In this document: positions 46,102 through 52,394 of the stretch, one piece after another | How positions within the stretch are numbered: position 1 is the stretch's first letter | How the letters are laid out: each line of letters starts with the position of its first letter | Assembly (NCBI GenBank): GCA_028288305.1 | Contig: JAQBOA010000059.1 | Location: 53,507 to 117,506, forward strand | Reading direction: 5' to 3' | Source: Mucilaginibacter sp. | GTDB lineage: Bacteria > Bacteroidota > Bacteroidia > Sphingobacteriales > Sphingobacteriaceae | Length of the DNA: 64,000 nt | Notes under the pieces: generated by a model | Told to the model about the DNA's origin: nothing | Database searches by the model: none | Seen by the model: only the letters and a program-made list of their open reading frames with translations | Translations under genes and position numbers: made by a program

Positions 46102-46129
46102 GATTATTTTAGGAAATTAAGAAATTAAA

Positions 46130-46199
46130 TTAGTTGATTAAGTGAATAGGGGATTAGGTGAATGGTTTTAACTCAATCAACCTAATATAACTCAATCAA
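46130..46199. repeat. TTGATTA-type intergenic inverted repeat
   Basis: Contains TAGTTGATTAAGTGAATAGG on the left and ACTCAATCAACCTAATATAAC on the right in inverted relation. It is related to repeats at 12754-12931 and 46985-47130. Confidence 0.45.
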
Positions 46200-46985
46200 C
46201 TACTCACTAATTCCTTCACTAATACCCTTAAAATACATCGGAGCCTGTAATAGATGGCTTCCATACCAGGAGAAAATCTCGCCATCAACCAGTTTAATAA
46301 TGGAATCTGGTAATAAGATCTTAAATTCAGAAATATGCCTTTCTTTAAATGGATAAGGTTCTGAGGAAAGAAAAATCACATCAGGTTCGGCATTGGTTAT
46401 CATAGCTGGATAAACTTCTGGATACCTATCTATATTGAAAGCGTTAGTTAACCCGCATTTTTGCATCATGCTATCAATAAAAGTGTTTTTACCGGCTACC
46501 ATATAAGGTTTGCGCCATATAAAATAGGCTGCACGTAAGTTTAAAGTCGGTATTTTCAGCTCATCAAATTGCCTGGTTATAGCCTGGCTTAAACTTTTTG
46601 CCTGTGTTTCCCTGTCAACCATTTCTCCGATTTTTTCAATCATATCAATAGCGCCGGATAAATTATTGATGTCGCTTATCCAAACCGGGAAAGAGCTTGT
46701 TAATTCTTCAATCTGATTCAACTCATTTTCTTCTTTATTGGCAATGATCAGATCAGGCTTTAACGCTTTGATTTTAGCAATATTTAGTGTTTTGGTACCG
46801 CCAACTTTGGGCGTGACTTTAAATTTATCCGGCGGATAAATGCAAAATTTAGTTATGCCGATAACTTCTTTATTTAAACCTAAATAAAACAGCAATTCCG
46901 TTTGTGAGGGGACCACAGAAATAATTCTTTTAGGCACCGAAGGCAAATCAACTTCCCTGTTTAACTGATCATAATAAACCGGCAT
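46200..46985 (-). CDS. Helical-backbone metal receptor / BtuF-like substrate-binding protein
   Basis: 261 residues with the periplasmic binding protein class III layout: RIISVVPSQTELLFYLGLNKEVIGITKFC at the start, a long backbone helix around LSGAIDMIEKIGEMV, and the second lobe with PDVIFLSSEPYPFKE. Related proteins bind cobalamin, haem or iron siderophores for ABC import. There is no signal peptide, which is odd for a periplasmic receptor. No ABC permease or ATPase is adjacent, so its partner is elsewhere or it has another role. Confidence 0.82.
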   Translation of the reverse strand: MPVYYDQLNREVDLPSVPKRIISVVPSQTELLFYLGLNKEVIGITKFCIYPPDKFKVTPKVGGTKTLNIAKIKALKPDLIIANKEENELNQIEELTSSFPVWISDINNLSGAIDMIEKIGEMVDRETQAKSLSQAITRQFDELKIPTLNLRAAYFIWRKPYMVAGKNTFIDSMMQKCGLTNAFNIDRYPEVYPAMITNAEPDVIFLSSEPYPFKERHISEFKILLPDSIIKLVDGEIFSWYGSHLLQAPMYFKGISEGISE

Positions 46986-47134
46986 ATAAATTTTAGTTGA
47001 TTAGATTTAGCCGATTAAGTTAGGTATAATTTCAAAACTAAACCTAATTGATAAAACAAATCTACAACTGTAAGCATAAACTTATTCAACCACTCACCTA
47101 ATCAACTTCCCGATGACTATCGGGATCAACCAAT
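46986..47134. repeat. Intergenic repeat region with TCCCGAT hairpin
   Basis: Several TTGATTA/TAATCAA-type segments and a small hairpin TCCCGAT/ATCGGGA at about 47107-47123, between the metal-receptor and kdsD genes. It is related to the repeats at 12754 and 46130. Confidence 0.4.
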
Positions 47135-48070
47135 CTACTGGTTATATATCTGGTAAATACCGCTGATGCTTCTATTGGCTGAAGAGCCTACCAGTACAGT
47201 TGTTATTTTCTTTTCTAACATTAAAGTTTCGGCCTGGTTTATAAATTCATTTTCCTCAACAAACACAGGTGAAGTAGTCATCATGTCGGTAATAGAAAGT
47301 TTTGAAGTATCCGGAATGCGAATCAGTGCGCGACGTAAATCACCATCAGTAACGATCCCTTTAACGTAGCTGGCATCACCAACTATTACCATTCCCAACC
47401 GACCTTCAGACATGCGTAGCAATAACTCAGTAAATGAAGAATCTTCATTTATAAAAGGCAAGTTATCTGTCCGCATTAAGTCTTTTACGCGAATCAATAA
47501 CTTACGACCAAGGCTTCCGCCGGGATGAAAGCGGGCAAAATCTTCCTGCTGAAACTGCCGTGATTCCATTAAAGCAACAGCTAATGCGTCGCCCATAACA
47601 AGCGCTGCGGTAGTCGACGAAGTAGGGGCAAGGGCCAGCGGACAAGCCTCCTGTTTTATATTTATATTAAGATGAAAATGACTGTTTTTAGCAACTGTTG
47701 AATTTGGGTTGCCTGTAATTCCGATAATTGTATTTTTATTCCACTCCAAAAATGGGATAATCTTAAGCACTTCATCAGTTTCACCTGAGTAGGATATAAG
47801 TATCACAATATCATTTGCACCGACCATCCCTAAATCGCCATGAAATGCCTCTCCCGGATGTAAAAAAAAGCTGGGTGTACCTGTGCTTGCAAGTGTTGCA
47901 GCTATTTTTTTACCTATAATTCCCGATTTGCCAATTCCTATTACAATTAGTTTACCGCTGGTATTTAGTATTGCCCGTACAACTTTATCAAACTGATCAT
48001 CCAGTGAATCCGCAACATAGTGCAATGATTCAATTTCGATATTAAAAACCCTTTTAGCAATTTCTTTCAT
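47135..48070 (-). CDS. kdsD: Arabinose 5-phosphate isomerase (KpsF/GutQ family)
   Basis: 311 residues: a SIS (sugar isomerase) domain at residues about 30-175 (IVIGIGKSGIIGKKIAATLASTGTPSFFLHPGEAFHGDLGM, ISYSGETDEV) followed by two CBS domains (RVKDLMRTDNLPFI, SITDMMTTSPVFVEEN). It converts ribulose 5-phosphate to D-arabinose 5-phosphate, the first step of Kdo synthesis for lipopolysaccharide. Its neighbour kdsA uses the product, giving strong context support. Confidence 0.93.
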   Translation of the reverse strand: MKEIAKRVFNIEIESLHYVADSLDDQFDKVVRAILNTSGKLIVIGIGKSGIIGKKIAATLASTGTPSFFLHPGEAFHGDLGMVGANDIVILISYSGETDEVLKIIPFLEWNKNTIIGITGNPNSTVAKNSHFHLNINIKQEACPLALAPTSSTTAALVMGDALAVALMESRQFQQEDFARFHPGGSLGRKLLIRVKDLMRTDNLPFINEDSSFTELLLRMSEGRLGMVIVGDASYVKGIVTDGDLRRALIRIPDTSKLSITDMMTTSPVFVEENEFINQAETLMLEKKITTVLVGSSANRSISGIYQIYNQ

Positions 48071-48081
48071 AGCCTCACCCC

Positions 48082-48110
48082 AACCCCTCTCCGGTAGAGA
48101 GGGGCTTTTT
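48082..48110. terminator. Hairpin between kdsA and kdsD
   Basis: CCCCTCTC/GAGAGGGG with a 5-base loop and a T-run on the plus strand. The surrounding text (CTCACCCCAACCCCTCTCC) is a common Bacteroidota intergenic palindrome. It lies in the operon direction between two Kdo genes, so full termination is unlikely. Confidence 0.45.
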
Positions 48111-48146
48111 ATTAAACAAAAATTAAAAGTCTCCCCTACCGCGGGA

Positions 48147-48209
48147 GATTATTCACATATTAATTTATTTTTTAAGGTGTTCATGAGGGCTTTGCCGTTT
48201 AGATGGGGC
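48147..48209. repeat. Dispersed intergenic repeat, copy 2 (overlaps kdsA stop)
   Basis: Related to 5391-5452 by shared blocks in the same order. The kdsA stop codon (48201-48199) and its last three codons lie within this repeat. Confidence 0.5.
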
Positions 48210-48981
48210 TAATTAACGGTTCAATTACCTTTTCTAAATCTTTAAGGTACACCATATTCGGCCCGTCGCTTAAAGCATGGTCAGGATCGGGGTGGGTTTC
48301 CATAAAATAGCCATTTGCACCAAAAGCCTTAGCTGCAAGTGCCATCATGGGTACAAAAGTGCGGTCGCCGCCGGTTTTGCCCCCCGCACCGCCCGGTCGC
48401 TGTACAGAATGGGTACAATCCATACAAACGGGGTATCCAAAAGCTTTCATATCATAAATATTCCTGAAATCTACCGCAAGGTTATTGTAACCATACATGT
48501 TTCCCCGCTCAGTTAAAATTACTTGCGTATTTCCTGCTTCAACCACTTTTTGAGCAGGATAAAACATGTCTTGCCCCGAAAGAAACTGTGCTTTTTTAAC
48601 ATTAACTATTTTGCCTGTCTTGGCGGCTGCAACCAATATGTCTGTTTGACGACATAAAAACGCAGGTATCTGCAGTATATCAACCACCTCACCAACAATT
48701 GCAGCCTGGTAACTTTCATGTATATCTGTAGTAAGTGGCAGGCCAAAGCGTTCTTTAACTTTCAGCAGCATTTCCATGCCTTTTTCTAACCCGGGACCGC
48801 GGTAAGAATGTATAGAAGTACGGTTAGCTTTATCGAAGGACGACTTAAATATTACCGGGACGTTGTACTTTTGTCCGATTTCGGCAACCTTCTCAGCAAC
48901 GGTGTAAAGCAGTTCCTGGTTTTCCATTACGCATGGGCCCAATATAAAAAACGGCTTCTGCCGCATTTGTTCAAATAACAT
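48199..48981 (-). CDS. kdsA: 3-deoxy-8-phosphooctulonate synthase
   Basis: 260 residues with the DAHP/Kdo8P synthase barrel: FFILGPCVMENQELL, VIFKSSFDKANRTS, GLPLTTDIHE, ILQIPAFLCRQTDIL, VNVKKAQFLSGQDM and MDCTHSVQRPGG. The enzyme condenses phosphoenolpyruvate with arabinose 5-phosphate in the cytosol. Length and motifs are complete. The neighbouring kdsD supplies its substrate. Confidence 0.96.
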   Translation of the reverse strand: MLFEQMRQKPFFILGPCVMENQELLYTVAEKVAEIGQKYNVPVIFKSSFDKANRTSIHSYRGPGLEKGMEMLLKVKERFGLPLTTDIHESYQAAIVGEVVDILQIPAFLCRQTDILVAAAKTGKIVNVKKAQFLSGQDMFYPAQKVVEAGNTQVILTERGNMYGYNNLAVDFRNIYDMKAFGYPVCMDCTHSVQRPGGAGGKTGGDRTFVPMMALAAKAFGANGYFMETHPDPDHALSDGPNMVYLKDLEKVIEPLISPI

Positions 48982-49221
48982 AATAAAGAGAATAAAAGGT
49001 ACGAATTTACACGAATTTATGCGAATTACACTAATAGAATGAAAAGGCGCAAATTTTACGAATTAAAACTGATTGCACGAATTATTGACGATCAAGCTTG
49101 ACTTTTAAAATCATAACAAATTCGTAGCCATTTACGATTCGTGAACATTCGTCTCATTCATGTAATAAGTGTTAATTTAATTCGTGTAAATTCGCCTTCA
49201 TTCGTGTAATTTGTGTCTATT
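48982..49221. repeat. Intergenic ACGAATT inverted repeats
   Basis: Left: CGAATTTACACGAATT; right: AATTCGTGTAAATTCG, an exact inverted pair about 170 bases apart, with more degenerate ACGAATT units between. The region separates the divergent kdsA and hscB genes. Confidence 0.65.
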
Positions 49222-49746
49222 ATGAACTATTTTGAATTTTACGGTATACCTGAATCTTTTAACCTGGATGCTGCCTTACTTAAGAAAAAATTTTATGAAT
49301 TGAGCAAACAGTATCATCCGGATTTTTATGCCAATGAGGATGAATCCAAACAACAGGAAATATTGGAATTATCTACGCTTAATAATAAAGCATACCAAAC
49401 CCTTTCTGATCCATATAAACGGCTTGAATATATATTAAAAACGCATGAATTGCTTTTAGAAGGCGCTAAACCACAGCTTCCGTCAGATTTTTTGATGGAA
49501 ATGATGGATATTAATGAGCGCCTGATGGAGGTTGATGATGCTGAACAATTAGGGCATTTAACCGGGGAAGTGCTTGCTATTGAGGGAGATATTAATGAAA
49601 GCCTGGTCAATTTAACTGCTGACTATGAGACTTTGAATGATACCGCCAAAGAAGAACGTTTAAATGAAATAGCTGATTTATATTTTAGGCAAAAATACCT
49701 GTTGCGAATTAAAGAGAGTTTAAATACATTTGCATCCCGCTTTTGA
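49222..49746 (+). CDS. hscB: Fe-S assembly J-domain co-chaperone HscB
   Basis: 174 residues from ATG 49222; a GTG at 49213 is an unlikely earlier start. The N-terminal J domain has the HPD motif (YHPDFYANED) and YELSK; the C-terminal half is the three-helix IscU-binding domain (FLMEMMDINERLMEV). It stimulates the Hsp70 partner in Fe-S cluster transfer. The gene end contains the promoter of the following tRNA-Leu. No isc genes are adjacent. Confidence 0.9.
   Translation: MNYFEFYGIPESFNLDAALLKKKFYELSKQYHPDFYANEDESKQQEILELSTLNNKAYQTLSDPYKRLEYILKTHELLLEGAKPQLPSDFLMEMMDINERLMEVDDAEQLGHLTGEVLAIEGDINESLVNLTADYETLNDTAKEERLNEIADLYFRQKYLLRIKESLNTFASRF
49702..49732 (+). promoter_or_regulatory. tRNA-Leu(CAA) promoter inside the hscB coding region
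   Basis: TTG (49702-49704), 20-base spacer, then TACATTTG (49725-49732), an excellent match to the Bacteroidota -33/-7 pattern. It ends 38 bases before the tRNA 5' end and lies within hscB codons. Confidence 0.6.
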
Positions 49747-49770
49747 ACGACTAATCCACCGTTCATACAG

Positions 49771-49854
49771 GCCCAGATGGCGGAATCGGTAGACGCGTTG
49801 GTCTCAAACACCAATAACTTCACGGTTGTGCCGGTTCGACCCCGGCTCTGGGTA
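49771..49854 (+). tRNA. tRNA-Leu (anticodon CAA)
   Basis: 84 bases. Acceptor GCCCAGA pairs with TCTGGGT (a G-T closing pair), anticodon stem TTGGT/ACCAA encloses CTCAAAC with anticodon CAA, and the T-arm is GCCGG-TTCGACC-CCGGC. It has a long class II variable arm and no encoded CCA. This is the only intact copy of a unit repeated in parts further downstream. Confidence 0.95.
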
Positions 49855-49895
49855 CAAAGCCCCTGATACTTTTATCGGGGGCTTTGTTATTTTAG
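49788..49895 (+). repeat. 108-base direct repeat, copy A (tRNA D-loop to terminator)
   Basis: This block, from GGTAGACG in the D-loop to the TTTTAG after the terminator, recurs at 50540-50647 with only two mismatches and the same length. The pair brackets the first toxin-antitoxin genes, exactly 752 bases apart. Confidence 0.9.
49856..49894 (+). terminator. Terminator of tRNA-Leu(CAA)
   Basis: Stem AAAGCCCCTGATA / TATCGGGGGCTTT with a CTTT loop followed by T-rich sequence. The same hairpin recurs at 50608 and, in altered form, at 52287. Confidence 0.85.
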
Positions 49896-49914
49896 AATAT
49901 TTTTTTTAAATTTG
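49883..49914 (+). promoter_or_regulatory. Candidate antitoxin promoter with -33 in the tRNA terminator
   Basis: TTTG (49883-49886) in the 3' arm of the tRNA terminator, 20-base spacer, then TAAATTTG (49907-49914). The -7 box ends only 5 bases before the antitoxin ATG, which predicts a leaderless or near-leaderless message. Confidence 0.5.
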
Positions 49915-49919
49915 ATATT

Positions 49920-50144
49920 ATGAAGGTGCAATACGTTTCTGACGAAAAGGGACGGGTGACTGCAGTTCAGGTCCCAATCGAAGAATGGGACCTGATAAAA
50001 AGCAAATACCCTGATGTGGATAATATTGATACCTCATTACCACCATGGCAAAAAGACCTTATCGATGCTCGTCTTGATGATTTAAAAAATAATCCCGACC
50101 GGATCAGGCCCATCTCTGAATTATTTGAGGAGTTGGACAAGTAG
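49920..50144 (+). CDS. Antitoxin-like small protein (type II TA, partner of RelE/ParE toxin)
   Basis: 74 residues, acidic, beginning MKVQYVSDEKGRVTAVQVPIEEWDLI and ending with a helical PISELFEELDK. The layout (a strand pair, an EEW helix and a C-terminal helix) is common among small antitoxins next to ParE/RelE toxins. It ends 3 bases before the toxin gene, the usual antitoxin-first order. The assignment rests mainly on context. The pair lies between two direct repeats of tRNA-Leu sequence. Confidence 0.72.
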   Translation: MKVQYVSDEKGRVTAVQVPIEEWDLIKSKYPDVDNIDTSLPPWQKDLIDARLDDLKNNPDRIRPISELFEELDK

Positions 50145-50147
50145 ACG

Positions 50148-50459
50148 ATGGCATTAAGCTTATATTATTTTGATGTTGTAAAATCCGACATAAAAGAAAC
50201 GAAAGACTGGTATAAAAAACAAAAACCAGGTTTAGAAAAAGATTTCGCACGTGAGATAAAAAATTGTATCCAACGGATACAGCAAAATCCTTTAAAATAT
50301 GAGGTTAAATATAAAAATGTCAGGACCGCTTTTTCGGCTATCTTTCCTTACGCAATACATTTTTATATAAACGAGCCTAAGCAGCAGATTGTAATTATTG
50401 CAATTATCCATCAAAGCCGAAACCCAGCTTTACCATACAATCGGACCGGCAATGAGTAA
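50148..50459 (+). CDS. RelE/ParE family toxin
   Basis: 103 residues with the ParE/RelE fold pattern: SLYYFDVVKSDIKETKDWYKKQKPGLEKDFAREIKNCIQRIQQNPLKYEVKYKNVRTAF, then strands FPYAIHFYI and IVIIAIIHQSRNP. The end IIHQSRNP is typical. Such toxins cleave ribosome-bound mRNA (RelE) or poison gyrase (ParE); which applies here is not clear. Cotranscribed with the upstream antitoxin. Confidence 0.85.
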   Translation: MALSLYYFDVVKSDIKETKDWYKKQKPGLEKDFAREIKNCIQRIQQNPLKYEVKYKNVRTAFSAIFPYAIHFYINEPKQQIVIIAIIHQSRNPALPYNRTGNE

Positions 50460-50539
50460 ACCGTAATTAAAGTTATCGAAAAGAATTTAAATATAATTTT
50501 GAACCTTCAGAATTCGGGAGAGATCATCTTTGGAGGATA

Positions 50540-50606
50540 GGTAGACGTGTTGGTCTCAAACACCAATAACTTCACGGTTGTGCCAGTTCGACCCCGGCTC
50601 TGGGTA
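50540..50606 (+). pseudogene. Partial tRNA-Leu copy (copy B, lacks the 5' acceptor strand)
   Basis: Matches tRNA-Leu(CAA) from the D-loop to the discriminator base, with two changes: C to T in the D-arm and G to A in the T-stem, which creates an A-C mismatch. The sequence upstream of GGTAGACG is unrelated, so there is no acceptor 5' strand and no functional tRNA is expected. Confidence 0.85.
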
Positions 50607-50607
50607 C

Positions 50608-50645
50608 AAAGCCCCTGATACTTTTATCGGGGGCTTTGTTATTTT
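50608..50645 (+). terminator. Terminator, second copy (after toxin-antitoxin genes)
   Basis: Identical to the tRNA-Leu terminator at 49856-49894. It now ends the toxin-antitoxin transcript. Confidence 0.8.
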
Positions 50646-50646
50646 A

Positions 50647-50685
50647 GGTGTTCCGTTCCAATTTGAGTGGAACGTTTGGAACACC
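50647..50685. repeat. Nested palindrome following copy B
   Basis: GGTGTTCC pairs with GGAACACC at the outer ends, and inside this GTTCCA pairs with TGGAAC. The same element with three or four changes follows copy D at about 52327-52362. It is absent after copy A. Confidence 0.7.
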
Positions 50686-50731
50686 TGGTAGCCTTACATA
50701 AATCTTAATTTCATATACAGACCGCTGCTGT

Positions 50732-51139
50732 CTAATGCTGACGTTGATACCAGTTCTCTATCTTAATGGCGTTAATTCGGTCAAAATGATTAACATTATC
50801 TGTAACTAGTATCAAATTGTTTTCAACTGCAGTTACTCCGATTAAAAGATCAAATTCATCATTGATGGGTTTTCCAATTTTTCGCAGCCGGACCTTTTCT
50901 TTTGCATAAAGTTTAATGGAACCAAAGATGGGGATAATTGAAAGTCCGTTTATAAAATCATCGACGGCTTTATGTGCCTTTTCAGGATTATCACTATTTT
51001 CTGCACCAAATCTTAATTCAACAACGGTAATTTCAGAAATGAAAAAATTATTACGCCCTTTCTCCCGGATTAGAGATACCAAATCAAGTTTGCCCCTAAG
51101 ATAAAATACACAGATGCTGGTATCAAGGATGTATTGCAT
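50732..51139 (-). CDS. VapC-type PIN-domain toxin
   Basis: 135 residues with the PIN-domain acidic residues: Asp in YILDTSICVFYL near residue 6, Glu in ITVVELRFGA, Asp in NDEFDLLIGVTAVENN and Asp in ILVTDNVNHFDRI. VapC toxins are Mg2+-dependent RNases, often cutting initiator tRNA or rRNA. Its start overlaps the antitoxin stop by one base (TGATG). It lies on the opposite strand to the flanking tRNA fragments. Confidence 0.88.
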   Translation of the reverse strand: MQYILDTSICVFYLRGKLDLVSLIREKGRNNFFISEITVVELRFGAENSDNPEKAHKAVDDFINGLSIIPIFGSIKLYAKEKVRLRKIGKPINDEFDLLIGVTAVENNLILVTDNVNHFDRINAIKIENWYQRQH

Positions 51140-51378
51140 CAGAATTTAATATCTTTTTCTATGAATTTTCTTGCGCTTTTAATTTCTTTGATAATCTCTT
51201 CGGGATGCTTATTGTCCGGAAAAGCTCCAAAGGATTCAAAGAATGCCTTATCTGTTGTATCTTTTTCTTTCTTCAGCGATTTTGACAAGCGTTCTATTAG
51301 TTCCAATTTGGTAAAAGAATCCAATCCTTCAAACAGTTTAGAATAAGTGTCTATAATATTTTTGTTTGCTACTGTCAT
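51139..51378 (-). CDS. VapC-associated antitoxin
   Basis: 79 residues, charged and helical (KLFEGLDSFTKLELIERLSKSLKKEKD...). The FxxLxxxxKLELIERLSKSL type helix is common in antitoxins of Bacteroidota VapC pairs. It precedes and overlaps vapC, and a -7 box (TATTTTTG on the minus strand, 51427-51420) lies 41 bases upstream of its ATG. Confidence 0.78.
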   Translation of the reverse strand: MTVANKNIIDTYSKLFEGLDSFTKLELIERLSKSLKKEKDTTDKAFFESFGAFPDNKHPEEIIKEIKSARKFIEKDIKF

Positions 51379-51419
51379 ACAATCTTATATTTAAGGGATA
51401 TGTAGAACACCATCCTTTA

Positions 51420-51427
51420 CAAAAATA
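51420..51427 (-). promoter_or_regulatory. Candidate -7 box for the VapC-type pair
   Basis: The minus strand reads TATTTTTG, matching TAnnTTTG, 41 bases before the antitoxin start. No -33 TTG is evident. Confidence 0.35.
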
Positions 51428-51513
51428 ACAAATAAAAATTCATGACATGTGCTTTACAGGCGGATTTTGCAGAAATAATATGACTGATGCCCTGTGTGAA
51501 TTGACTAGCAATG

Positions 51514-51540
51514 CCAGATGGCGGAATCGGCAGACGCGTT
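51514..51540 (+). pseudogene. 5' fragment of tRNA-Leu(CAA) (copy C)
   Basis: 27 bases matching tRNA-Leu(CAA) from acceptor stem through the first two bases of the anticodon stem, with one T-to-C change; the rest of the tRNA is replaced by unrelated sequence at the anticodon stem. Not a functional tRNA. Confidence 0.82.
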
Positions 51541-51558
51541 TTTATTGGCTACTTTTTT

Positions 51559-51586
51559 TTGGGAATAAATCTTAGTGGTATGTTTG
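51559..51586 (+). promoter_or_regulatory. Candidate promoter for the gene at 51606
   Basis: TTG (51559-51561), 17-base spacer and TATGTTTG (51579-51586), ending 19 bases before the ATG. A good Bacteroidota -33/-7 pattern directly behind the tRNA fragment. Confidence 0.5.
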
Positions 51587-51605
51587 TGGTGAGAACTTTT
51601 GACTT

Positions 51606-52133
51606 ATGAAATTAAAGATTATTGATGATGATGGATTTATTGCACTTGTAAACGGGGCCAATTATCAAGGCTTTGTAGACGACGATTGGCAATTTGATCA
51701 ATTGATGACACATTTTATAAATCAAATGAATATCGGAAATATCGTTGTTTGGCAAACCAGCAATGATGGAGGCGGGAATTGGCTTGTATCATTTCAAGAA
51801 CAGTCATCCAATGCGAGTGCTTTCAGGCAATTTGACCAATTCATCAATGTAACTACAGGAGAACTTTTTTTAACCAATTATGGTGATTTGACAATGGCAG
51901 CTCAGTTTTCTGATGCGTCCATTCCTGCGGCTCATAATGCCGATCTCAAAATCGAGCTTAAAAACGGATGGTACAAGCTTACTGTAAGGCAATTGTTTGA
52001 TCCCGATAATTATCTACAACATTTTGATACCGAAACCAAAGAAAATATCTCATTTGAAATTATCATTACACCTTCCACAAAACTTGTACAGCAGCAAGTA
52101 AATGGTGTATACTGGCAAGACTTTAAAGCTTGA
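51606..52133 (+). CDS. Uncharacterised cargo protein between tRNA-Leu fragments
   Basis: 175 residues, acidic, soluble, with no signal peptide. It has a beta-rich pattern (MKLKIIDDDGFIALVNGANYQGFVDDDW, NIVVWQTSNDGGGNWLVSF, LKIELKNGWYKLTVRQLFDPD) but no recognised family. Its size, acidity and place in a cargo array bring immunity or antitoxin-type proteins to mind, but this is speculation. It has its own promoter, and a tRNA-terminator remnant (copy D) follows it. Confidence 0.6.
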   Translation: MKLKIIDDDGFIALVNGANYQGFVDDDWQFDQLMTHFINQMNIGNIVVWQTSNDGGGNWLVSFQEQSSNASAFRQFDQFINVTTGELFLTNYGDLTMAAQFSDASIPAAHNADLKIELKNGWYKLTVRQLFDPDNYLQHFDTETKENISFEIIITPSTKLVQQQVNGVYWQDFKA

Positions 52134-52283
52134 TAAATTAATCCAATGTTAATTGCATTTTATTTTTCGAACTATGGTTCGATAAAAAACGGCTTCGATA
52201 TTTAAAATAGGCTAAGTCATCAAACGGTGTGGCCAAACCTTTCAGTCGTATAAAAATTGGTTCATGAGTGCAAAGTTTTCGAA

Positions 52284-52362
52284 TACAAAGCCCACGATAA
52301 AAGTATCGGGGGCTTTGTTATTTTAAGTGTTCCGTTCCAATTTGAGTAGAACGTCTGGAACA
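52284..52362 (+). terminator. Altered tRNA-Leu terminator plus palindrome (copy D)
   Basis: Matches the terminator and palindrome of copy B with about eight changes. The hairpin AAAGCCC...GGGCTTT is preserved, so it can still end transcription of the gene at 51606. No tRNA sequence precedes it. Confidence 0.75.
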
Positions 52363-52394
52363 GTAAAATTGCATAATATCTGGATATTACTTCG

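Noticed and set aside
50540..50606. A second functional tRNA-Leu
   Set aside because: The 5' acceptor strand is missing and the T-stem has a mismatch; it is treated as a partial copy.
49920..52133. An integrase or transposase gene in the tRNA-Leu cassette region
   Set aside because: No coding region in 49.8-52.4 kb resembles a tyrosine or serine recombinase or a DDE transposase; mobility must come from elsewhere or be past.
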